This document shows positions 1-5,469 of a stretch of 5,469 nt of DNA, in pieces. Origin of the DNA: Lachnospiraceae bacterium (GTDB lineage: Bacteria > Bacillota > Clostridia > Lachnospirales > Lachnospiraceae); the NCBI GenBank assembly GCA_900753685.1, contig CAAEAB010000010.1, forward strand, positions 1 to 5,469, in the 5' to 3' direction. Every line of letters starts with the position of its first letter. Position 1 is the first letter of the stretch. The notes below the pieces were generated by a model. It did not search any database. It saw only the letters and a program-made list of their open reading frames with translations, and was not told the origin of the DNA. Made by a program: the position numbers and the translations under genes.

Positions 1-920
1 ATTTAAAAAAGACCTGGGTTTTGTGCCTTCTGGCATCGGTAAGCTGCTTCCTCTGGGGAAGCGCTTTCCCAGGTGTCAAGATTGGCTATGAATGGTTTCA
101 GATTGCGTCCGATGAGACGGCAGCCCAGATTTTATTTGCGGGGTGCCGTTTTTTCCTTGCGGGGATTTTGGTTATTTTTTTTGGCAGTCTGGCTGCCGGG
201 AAATTTTTGCTGCCTTCCGGTGAGCAGTGGAAGCACGCGTCGTTGATTAGCCTGTTTCAGACCATTCTACAGTATATATTATTTTACATCGGTTTGGCCC
301 ATACGGCGGGAACAAAGGCGTCGATTATTGTCGGTTCCAATGTATTTATTGCTATTTTGACAGCAAGCCTGATTTTTCGTCAGGAAAAGCTTACCAGAGA
401 AAAAATACTTGGCTGCGCGATCGGTTTTGCCGGAGTTGTACTTATTAACTGGCTGCCGGGAGACATGTCGCTGGCGGTAAGCTTTGTTGGCGAAGGGCTT
501 GTGCTTCTGTCCACTGTAGCCTATGCTTTTTCTTCGGTAATTATGAAAAAATATTCCAGAATAGATAATCCGGTCATGCTGAGCGGATATCAGTTTCTTA
601 TCGGAGGCATTGTCATGACAGTCGTGGGCTTTTGTATGGGCGGACGGATTTCTGTTCCATCGGGGAAAGCTGCATTGATGCTCCTTTATCTGGCCTTTGC
701 ATCGGCCATGGCTTATACGATATGGAGTCAGCTTCTTAAATACAATCCGGTATCCAGGGTAGCCGTTTTTTGTTTTATGACGCCGGTTTTTGGCGTGATT
801 CTTTCGGCCTTTCTTCTTCATGAGTCGGAACAGATATCTATTATTCAAGGGGCTGCGGCGCTGGCCTTAATTACCTTTGGAATTATTGTCAGTTACAGAG
901 AAAAGCCGTTGACAGTCTGA
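1..920 (+). CDS. DMT superfamily (EamA) transporter, 5'-truncated by window edge
   Basis: An integral membrane transporter of the drug/metabolite transporter superfamily, probably moving a small metabolite or amino acid; the substrate cannot be told. The frame is open from nt 3 and gives 305 visible residues with no ATG near the left edge. A TTG at nt 21 could in theory start it, but the six residues before it (LKKTWV) read like a normal N-terminus, so the true start is probably a few codons outside the window. About ten hydrophobic segments are visible, roughly at residues 4-25, 41-63, 80-97, 105-124, 134-151, 160-180, 192-211, 222-241, 251-272 and 280-297. They form two EamA halves. Family hallmarks include WGSAF (18-22), an Arg in the second segment (R49), a charged QEKLTREK link (127-134) before the fifth segment, and TPVFGVILSAFLLHE (260-274) near the end. 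It ends in TGA (918-920), with a promoter overlapping its last codons and a terminator about 60 nt later. Family call is firm; substrate unknown. Confidence 0.93.
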   Translation, partial: LKKTWVLCLLASVSCFLWGSAFPGVKIGYEWFQIASDETAAQILFAGCRFFLAGILVIFFGSLAAGKFLLPSGEQWKHASLISLFQTILQYILFYIGLAHTAGTKASIIVGSNVFIAILTASLIFRQEKLTREKILGCAIGFAGVVLINWLPGDMSLAVSFVGEGLVLLSTVAYAFSSVIMKKYSRIDNPVMLSGYQFLIGGIVMTVVGFCMGGRISVPSGKAALMLLYLAFASAMAYTIWSQLLKYNPVSRVAVFCFMTPVFGVILSAFLLHESEQISIIQGAAALALITFGIIVSYREKPLTV

Positions 921-937
921 AACATATAAGTTAGAAT
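909..937 (+). promoter_or_regulatory. Sigma-A (sigma-70 type) promoter for the ABC importer operon
   Basis: A perfect -35 box TTGACA lies at 909-914 and a -10 box TAGAAT (one mismatch from TATAAT) at 932-937, separated by the optimal 17 nt. The -35 box lies inside the last codons of the upstream transporter gene. Transcription would start near 944, giving a leader of about 148 nt before the start codon at 1092. No comparable promoter was found between the terminator and the gene: TATAAA at 1035-1040 has no -35 box at proper distance. This is therefore the best candidate for driving the operon, although RNA from it must pass the terminator at 982-1029. Prediction from sequence only. Confidence 0.65.
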
Positions 938-947
938 TAAAAAGAAG

Positions 948-962
948 CGGTCACGAAGACCG
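948..962 (+). other. Small leader hairpin
   Basis: CGGTC (948-952) and GACCG (958-962) can pair as a 5-bp GC-rich stem around a 5-nt loop (ACGAA). It would lie at the very 5' end of the transcript made from the promoter at 909-937. No T run follows, so it is not a terminator. It could protect the 5' end of the RNA or take part in a leader fold with the next hairpin, or it may be chance. It matches no riboswitch class that I recognise. Confidence 0.35.
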
Positions 963-981
963 GAATACTGTTGAAATGAAC

Positions 982-1029
982 AAAACCACGAAGGTTTCGA
1001 TATCTTTTTACAAGCCTTTGTGGTTTTTT
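982..1029 (+). terminator. Intrinsic (rho-independent) terminator, possibly an attenuator
   Basis: The arm AAAACCACGAAGG (982-994) pairs with CCTTTGTGGTTTT (1015-1027) over 13 bp with one G-U wobble. The stem can extend inward by a wobble and two A-U pairs (995-997 with 1012-1014), leaving a loop of about 14 nt. The right arm runs into six T (1024-1029). It lies 62 nt after the stop of the DMT transporter gene and 62 nt before the start of the binding-protein gene. It may simply end the upstream transcript. Because a good promoter lies upstream of it and none was found downstream, it may also control read-through into the importer operon. Confidence 0.8.
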
Positions 1030-1077
1030 GCGTCTATAAAAGGGAAGGTTGAATTTATTATGGAAACGATGAAATGC

Positions 1078-1085
1078 AGGAGGAG
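1078..1085 (+). promoter_or_regulatory. Strong ribosome binding site that sets the start of the binding-protein gene
   Basis: AGGAGGAG at 1078-1085 is a near-perfect match to the 3' end of 16S rRNA. Its AGGAGG core ends 8 nt before the ATG at 1092. An in-frame ATG at 1074 lies upstream of, and almost touching, this site. It would add six polar, acidic residues (MQEEKH) in front of the signal peptide, so 1092 is the start chosen. Confidence 0.9.
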
Positions 1086-1091
1086 AAGCAT

Positions 1092-2684
1092 ATGAAAAAA
1101 AGAATATTCGGTATTTTGTTAGCAGCGGTTATGTGTGCCTCAATGCTGGCGGCTTGTAGCTCGGGAACGAAGGAAACGGCTTCCGGTGAATCGGCAGTTT
1201 TCGGCAGCGCGGCCGATGGCAATGAAGATGAAAAGACGCTGCGGATCGCCTTTCCGGATACGGTGACAACGGTGGATGTGGCAAATATTACATCAGCGAC
1301 CATGTTAAAGGAAGTGGCCGGCGTCTGTGAAACGTTGGTTCACGCCGATGAGGATTTTACATTGCAGCCGAACCTGGCGACGGAATGGAGGATGACAGGA
1401 GACAATACCTGGGAATTTAAGCTGCGTGACGACGTTCTTTTTCATGACGGAACACGGATGGACGGGGAAGCTGTGAAGTGGTCGATGGAGTGGGAGTTGG
1501 AAAATAATTCGGCTTTTGCCGGCGCCACTTATATTGAATTCGTGGATGTTCTCGACGATTTCACAGTACAGTTTACCACTTCTCAAAAAACAACCGATTT
1601 GCCGGCGGCTCTGTCCTACGTGGGAACGGTCGTCGTGTCCCCTTCATCCGTAAATGAAAATGGAGAATTTGTGGCCGCGGTAGGTACGGGGTATTATAAA
1701 CAGACTGTTTTTGACGAGGCATCCGGAACGTTTGAGTGTGATGTTTTTGAAGATTACTGGCAGCCGGTGGAGACCAATGTCACCCGGCGGATTGTCCGCA
1801 GTATGACCGATGCCAGCGCCCGCAGTCTGGCTGTGCAGAATGGGGAGATTGATATTGCGTCGGATGTGCCCTTCAGCGATCTGGAAACCCTGGCGGATTC
1901 GGAAAATGTGGAAGTGTCAAAGTTTAATACGGCGAGGACTTATTTTTACGAATATAATATGAAAAAAGAAACTTTTCAGGATGAGCGGGTGCGTAAGGCT
2001 CTGATTTACGCTATCAATAAAGAAGAGCTCGTCGGAGATGTACTGCTCGGTGTCGGCGGCGTCCCGAAGGGAATGCTGATGGAGGATATGCCGTGGGCGA
2101 ATACGGAGGTGGAAACCTTCGATTATGATCCGGAGAAGGCGTTGAGCCTTTTAAAAGAGGCCGGATATATGGACAGCGACAATGACGGTTATCTGGATAA
2201 GGACGGAGAAAAGCTGACGATCAAATTAATTACTTTTACCAAGCGTCCGGGCTGTCAGCTGATCGTTCAGGCGACCCAGGGATATTTTTCCAATATCGGA
2301 ATTGATACATCGGTACAGATTTTGGAGTGGTCGGCCATGAACGAACTGATTTTAAACGGTGATTTTGATATGGCTTTGAATTCAGCCGCATCTGCCTACA
2401 TACCGACACCGGCCTATTACATGGATACTTATTATAAAAATAATGACATCGGTTATGTGAATGAGAAATTGAATTCCCTTTTAGATGACTGTAAAGCCAC
2501 AATGGATATGGAAGAGAAATATGCTTATAGCAAAGAAGCCCAGGCTCTGGCCCAGGAGGATGCGGCTATATTTACGCCGGCTTTGTACGGCGCCGTTTTT
2601 GCATTGTCTAAGGATGTAACAAACTTCCAATATAATGCGGCGGCCCATGATTTTATTGTTCCCTATGAGACGTCTTTGAAATAA
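1092..2684 (+). CDS. ABC transporter substrate-binding lipoprotein, family 5 (peptide/nickel class)
   Basis: The extracellular ligand-capture component of an Opp/Dpp/Nik-type importer, 530 residues, a normal length for the family. The N-terminus is a bacterial lipoprotein signal: MKKR, a hydrophobic stretch (5-18) and the lipobox LAAC (19-22), so Cys22 should be lipid-anchored after cleavage. A Ser/Gly/Glu-rich linker follows to about residue 48. Family marks are LRDDVLFHDGT (111-121), GTGYYK (198-203), the region FQDERVRKALIYAINKEEL (295-313) and YDPEKALSLLKEAGY (345-359). Next comes an acidic DSDNDGYLDKDG loop (361-372) that resembles a calcium-binding loop but is common at this place in family 5 proteins. 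The regions matching the nickel-chelate pocket of E. coli NikA carry no Arg (138-185) and no His (425-460), so a nickel role is not supported; peptide or another ligand is possible. First gene of the operon; the start is set by the ribosome binding site at 1078-1085. Family sure, ligand unknown. Confidence 0.95.
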   Translation: MKKRIFGILLAAVMCASMLAACSSGTKETASGESAVFGSAADGNEDEKTLRIAFPDTVTTVDVANITSATMLKEVAGVCETLVHADEDFTLQPNLATEWRMTGDNTWEFKLRDDVLFHDGTRMDGEAVKWSMEWELENNSAFAGATYIEFVDVLDDFTVQFTTSQKTTDLPAALSYVGTVVVSPSSVNENGEFVAAVGTGYYKQTVFDEASGTFECDVFEDYWQPVETNVTRRIVRSMTDASARSLAVQNGEIDIASDVPFSDLETLADSENVEVSKFNTARTYFYEYNMKKETFQDERVRKALIYAINKEELVGDVLLGVGGVPKGMLMEDMPWANTEVETFDYDPEKALSLLKEAGYMDSDNDGYLDKDGEKLTIKLITFTKRPGCQLIVQATQGYFSNIGIDTSVQILEWSAMNELILNGDFDMALNSAASAYIPTPAYYMDTYYKNNDIGYVNEKLNSLLDDCKATMDMEEKYAYSKEAQALAQEDAAIFTPALYGAVFALSKDVTNFQYNAAAHDFIVPYETSLK

Positions 2685-2705
2685 ACGGTTTTTGGAGTTT
2701 TACTT

Positions 2706-3653
2706 ATGATTAGATACATTATTAAGCGGATGATTACGGTGTTTGTCGTTCTTTGGATGGTGGCGACGTTGACCTATTTTACGGTTCATGTGACGCCGGG
2801 AGACACGGCGACGGCCATTTTATATTCTGTCGGCGGAGAAAGTGCGGTCAACAGCGAAAATCTTGAACATATTCGCAGTAAATACGATTTGGATCGGCCA
2901 GTTTACGAGCAGTATTTTGAATGGGTGGTCAATGCCTTTAAAGGGGAATTGGGAACGTCCTATAAATATAATAAGCCGGTATCCTATATGCTCAAGCTCC
3001 GACTGCCAAACACGTTGAGGCTGGGCTTGTCGGCGGTGGCTTTGTCTGTGATTGTTTCCATTCCCTTTGGGATTGCCAGCGCCCTGCATCATAATCGACT
3101 CCTGGATCATGCGGGGCGGGTATTTACATTGCTGATTTCTTCGTTTCCATCCTTCTGGGTGGCCATCGTGCTTATCATTGTTTGCGGTTTAAAGCTGAAA
3201 TTATTGCCGGTGGGCGGTATGCAGGGACCGGAAAGTATTATTCTTCCGGCGGTCACATTGTCTATGGGGATGACGGCGGCGACAACCCGAATGATGCGAA
3301 GCAGTATGTTGGATGTGGTGGGACAGGATTACATTTTGGCGGCAAAGGCCAAGGGAATGAAGCCTCGAAAAATTTTGACGCGGCATATGCTTAAAAATGC
3401 GTTGCCGCCCATCATTACAGTCATCGGACTTCAGATTGGTCATATCCTTGGCGGTGCAGTCATTATCGATAATATTTTTTCATGGCCGGGGGTAGGAGGT
3501 CTTTTAATGGATGCCATTAACGCAAAGGATACGCCGATGATCGAGGGTTGTGTTTTACTCATTGCTTTTGGTTACACCATGATTCATTTGTTTGTGGACA
3601 TCCTTTACGCGTGTCTGGATCCAAAACTTAAATACAGCGGAGAGGATAGCTGA
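2706..3653 (+). CDS. ABC transporter permease, DppB/NikB type
   Basis: One of the two inner-membrane channel subunits of the importer, 315 residues. It opens with a positively charged start and a membrane helix (about 9-29), then the TPGD motif (30-33) typical of OppB/DppB/NikB proteins and an extracytoplasmic stretch to about residue 95. A cluster of further membrane helices runs to about residue 302. The EAA-type coupling loop that docks on the ATPase is clear at 212-217 (AAKAKG), followed by a conserved NALPP stretch. NIFSWPGVGG and the C-terminal LDPKLKY end are also family hallmarks. SSMLDVVGQ before the loop, and the total length, are closer to my recollection of E. coli NikB (about 314 aa) than to DppB (about 339 aa). 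GGAG at 2694-2697, 8 nt before the ATG, is the ribosome binding site. It follows the binding-protein gene by 21 nt with no terminator between. Confidence 0.95.
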   Translation: MIRYIIKRMITVFVVLWMVATLTYFTVHVTPGDTATAILYSVGGESAVNSENLEHIRSKYDLDRPVYEQYFEWVVNAFKGELGTSYKYNKPVSYMLKLRLPNTLRLGLSAVALSVIVSIPFGIASALHHNRLLDHAGRVFTLLISSFPSFWVAIVLIIVCGLKLKLLPVGGMQGPESIILPAVTLSMGMTAATTRMMRSSMLDVVGQDYILAAKAKGMKPRKILTRHMLKNALPPIITVIGLQIGHILGGAVIIDNIFSWPGVGGLLMDAINAKDTPMIEGCVLLIAFGYTMIHLFVDILYACLDPKLKYSGEDS

Positions 3654-3655
3654 AT

Positions 3656-4486
3656 ATGTTCAATCGAAAAAATGTAACTTTATATATGGGATTTATTCTG
3701 GCAGGTCTGATTGTTCTGGCGGCTGTTTTGGCGCCGTTTTTGGAACTCTGCGACCCGACAAAAATGGAATTGTCCCGGAAATTTATCGCGCCGTGTCGGG
3801 AATTCATTTTCGGAACCGACCACCTTGGGCGGGATATTTTCAGCCGGGTGATCGAGGGAGCCAGGGTGTCATTGTCTGTGGCAGCCATCGTTGTCTTTTT
3901 CAGTGTGCTGCTGGGGATGATTCTCGGTATGATTTCCGGTTACGTTGGTGGCGGGGTGGATATGTTAATTATGCGGGTAGTGGACGTGCTTCTGGCATTC
4001 CCGACAATTATCTTTGCCCTGGCCTTGTCTGCGATGATGGGAACGGGTCAGAAAAATCTGATTGTTGCCATCACCTGTATCCAGTGGACCCGGTATGCCC
4101 GTTTGGCCCGGGGAGAGACTTTGATGCTTAAAAGCGCCGAATATGTGGAGGCGGCCAAAAGTATCGGGAATAATACGTTTCAGATTTTAATCAAATATAT
4201 TTTTCCCAATGTGATTTCAAAAATTATTATTTTGGCGTCGCTGGACATCGGGGTGATTATTTTATACTGTGCATCTTTGAGCTTCTTAGGTCTGGGCGCC
4301 CAGCCGCCGTCGCCGGATTGGGGTGTGATGATCAGCGAGGGCAAGGATTATATTCAGTACGCGCCATGGATAACTCTGTTTCCGGGGCTGGCGATTGCTG
4401 TTTCCGCCCTGGCTTTCAATATGATCGGTGATGGCCTTCGTGATTTGCTCGATCCAAGAATGAAGCAGACGGTGAGGACGGATTAA
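3656..4486 (+). CDS. ABC transporter permease, DppC/NikC type
   Basis: The second channel subunit, 276 residues. After one N-terminal membrane helix (about 9-28) it has the signature FGTDHLGRDIFSR (52-64), then a series of membrane helices. The EAA coupling loop is EAAKSIG (165-171). SFLGLGAQPPSPDWG and the end GLRDLLDPR follow; both are standard for the DppC/OppC/NikC group. Its length matches NikC (about 277 aa) rather than DppC or OppC (about 300 aa), and ASLDIG plus WGVMI resemble NikC as I recall it. The start ATG lies 2 nt after the stop of the previous gene, and its ribosome binding site GGAGAGG (3639-3645) lies inside that gene, so translation is probably coupled. Substrate cannot be deduced from the permease alone. 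Confidence 0.95.
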   Translation: MFNRKNVTLYMGFILAGLIVLAAVLAPFLELCDPTKMELSRKFIAPCREFIFGTDHLGRDIFSRVIEGARVSLSVAAIVVFFSVLLGMILGMISGYVGGGVDMLIMRVVDVLLAFPTIIFALALSAMMGTGQKNLIVAITCIQWTRYARLARGETLMLKSAEYVEAAKSIGNNTFQILIKYIFPNVISKIIILASLDIGVIILYCASLSFLGLGAQPPSPDWGVMISEGKDYIQYAPWITLFPGLAIAVSALAFNMIGDGLRDLLDPRMKQTVRTD

Positions 4487-4487
4487 T

Positions 4488-5469
4488 ATGGAAAAGCTGT
4501 TAGAGATAAAAAATCTGAATGTGGGATTTCTCATGGGAAATGGGCAGATTCAGGTGTTAAATCAGGTATCCCTTGATATTTGCGAAAATGAGGTTCTGGC
4601 GGTTGTCGGAGAAACCGGATGCGGCAAGTCGGTGACGGGAAGCGCTATTTTGCATTTGCTGCCGGAAAATGCGGTGATTAAAGGAGAAATTTATTATAAA
4701 AACCAGGAGATTTTGAAATTGACGGAAGAAGAATTTCGAAAACTTCGCGGGAAGGAAATCGGTTCAGTGCCTCAGAGCTCTGTCTCTTCGCTGGATCCGA
4801 TGATGCGAATCGGGGAGCAGGTGGCCGAATGTGTCACCGGAGGAGAGAGTCAGAGGAAAAGTGAGCAGGAAAATATTCGTGCAAGAATATGGAAATTATT
4901 TTCCCGCCTAAAGCTGCCGGGAGAGCGAAAGCTCTGCCGCGCCTATCCATGTCAGCTCAGTGGCGGTATGAACCAGCGGGTGCTCCTTTCTATGGGAGTG
5001 ATCCCCGAGCCGAAGCTGCTCATTGTGGATGAACCGACAAAGGCTATCGACTGGGTTTTGAGAAAAGAAGTGGTGGAAATTCTTCGGCAGATGAAGGACG
5101 AAACGAAATGTTCCATGATGTTGATCACTCATGATTTTGGGGCGGCCCGCCAGGTGGCCGATCGGATCGCAGTTATGTATTGTGGCCAGGTTGTAGAGAC
5201 AGGCGGGGCCGAAGAAATTTTAGCTCATCCCAAACATCCGTATACTAAAGGCTTGATTGATGCTCTGCCGTCCCAGGGATTTCACGTTATGGAAGGATTT
5301 ATGCCTTCTTTTTCCCAATTGCCGGAGGGCTGCCGGTTTGCGCCAAGGTGCGGCCGATCTCTGGAACGGTGTCGTCGCCAAATACCGGAAATGTATAATG
5401 CCGGGAACGGACGGCAGGTGCGTTGTTTTTTATTTGAAGAAAGCGGGGCGGCTTATCGAAGTCCCTGTG
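4488..5469 (+). CDS. ABC transporter ATP-binding protein, DppD/OppD type, 3' end cut by window
   Basis: A cytoplasmic ATPase that powers the importer; 327 residues are visible with no stop before the window edge. All core motifs are intact: Walker A GETGCGKS (41-48), Q-loop Gln96, signature LSGGMNQR (157-164), Walker B LLIVDEP (177-183) with catalytic Glu182, D-loop AID (186-188) and switch His215. The C-terminal oligopeptide/dipeptide extension starts at HPKHPYTKGL (247-256). It carries four cysteines (C282, C288, C295, C313) of the pattern known in this family, reported to hold an iron-sulfur cluster in some members. The gene starts 1 nt after the stop of permease C, with GGTGAGG (4471-4477) as ribosome binding site inside that gene. 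Family members are usually 320-340 residues, so only a few codons are probably missing. This class normally pairs with a second ATPase (DppF/OppF type), expected next. Confidence 0.95.
   Translation, partial: MEKLLEIKNLNVGFLMGNGQIQVLNQVSLDICENEVLAVVGETGCGKSVTGSAILHLLPENAVIKGEIYYKNQEILKLTEEEFRKLRGKEIGSVPQSSVSSLDPMMRIGEQVAECVTGGESQRKSEQENIRARIWKLFSRLKLPGERKLCRAYPCQLSGGMNQRVLLSMGVIPEPKLLIVDEPTKAIDWVLRKEVVEILRQMKDETKCSMMLITHDFGAARQVADRIAVMYCGQVVETGGAEEILAHPKHPYTKGLIDALPSQGFHVMEGFMPSFSQLPEGCRFAPRCGRSLERCRRQIPEMYNAGNGRQVRCFLFEESGAAYRSPC

Noticed and set aside
279..848. Antisense open frame of 189 codons inside the DMT transporter gene
   Set aside because: The predicted protein is rich in Lys, Arg, His and Asn, has no recognisable motif, and lies fully opposite a clear membrane transporter gene. 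It is a shadow of that gene's codon bias.
1007..1040. Possible second promoter with TTTACA (1007-1012) and TATAAA (1035-1040)
   Set aside because: The spacer is 22 nt, too long for a normal sigma-A promoter, and the -35 candidate lies in the loop of the terminator. No other -35 box fits the TATAAA.
1074..1091. Upstream in-frame ATG as the start of the binding-protein gene
   Set aside because: It lies directly before the AGGAGG site and would put MQEEKH ahead of the MKKR signal peptide start. The ATG at 1092 has ideal spacing from the ribosome binding site.
3592..4131. Open frame of 179 codons on the + strand spanning the permease B/permease C junction
   Set aside because: It overlaps two unmistakable permease genes in another frame and its translation (many Cys, Gly and Trp, with no motif) looks like frame-shifted permease sequence.
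4908..5132. Antisense open frame of 74 codons inside the ATPase gene
   Set aside because: It lies opposite the signature and Walker B region of a clearly coding ATPase and shows no motif of its own.

Overview
The window holds five protein genes, all on the + strand. It looks like a chromosomal segment of a low-to-mid GC Gram-positive bacterium, most likely a clostridial (Lachnospiraceae-like) member of the Bacillota. That assignment is inference. It rests on strong AGGAGG-type ribosome binding sites, a sigma-A type promoter, a lipoprotein-type substrate-binding protein, a U-tailed intrinsic terminator and the general style of the proteins.

Layout. Positions 1-920 hold the 3' part of a DMT/EamA-family membrane transporter whose start lies just left of the window. 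Positions 921-1091 are a compact control region. A near-consensus promoter (TTGACA, 17 nt, TAGAAT) overlaps the end of the transporter gene. It is followed by a small hairpin, an intrinsic terminator and a strong ribosome binding site. Positions 1092-5469 carry a tightly packed ABC importer operon of the peptide/nickel (Opp/Dpp/Nik) class: lipoprotein substrate-binding protein, permease B, permease C, and the first ATPase (D type), which runs off the right edge. Gaps between these genes are 21, 2 and 1 nt, so they are almost certainly co-transcribed and partly translationally coupled. The second ATPase (E/F type) usual in such systems would be expected just beyond the window.

How the genes work together. 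The lipoprotein captures a ligand outside the membrane, the two permeases form the channel, and the ATPases drive import. The permeases resemble NikB and NikC in length and motifs. The binding protein, however, lacks arginines and histidines in the regions that hold the nickel-chelate ligands in E. coli NikA, so the substrate (peptide, metal chelate or other small molecule) cannot be fixed from sequence. The DMT transporter looks like a separate transcription unit.

No clearly undescribed system is visible. The most interesting feature is the arrangement of promoter, then terminator, then operon, which would fit transcription attenuation of the importer, although the terminator may simply end the upstream gene.
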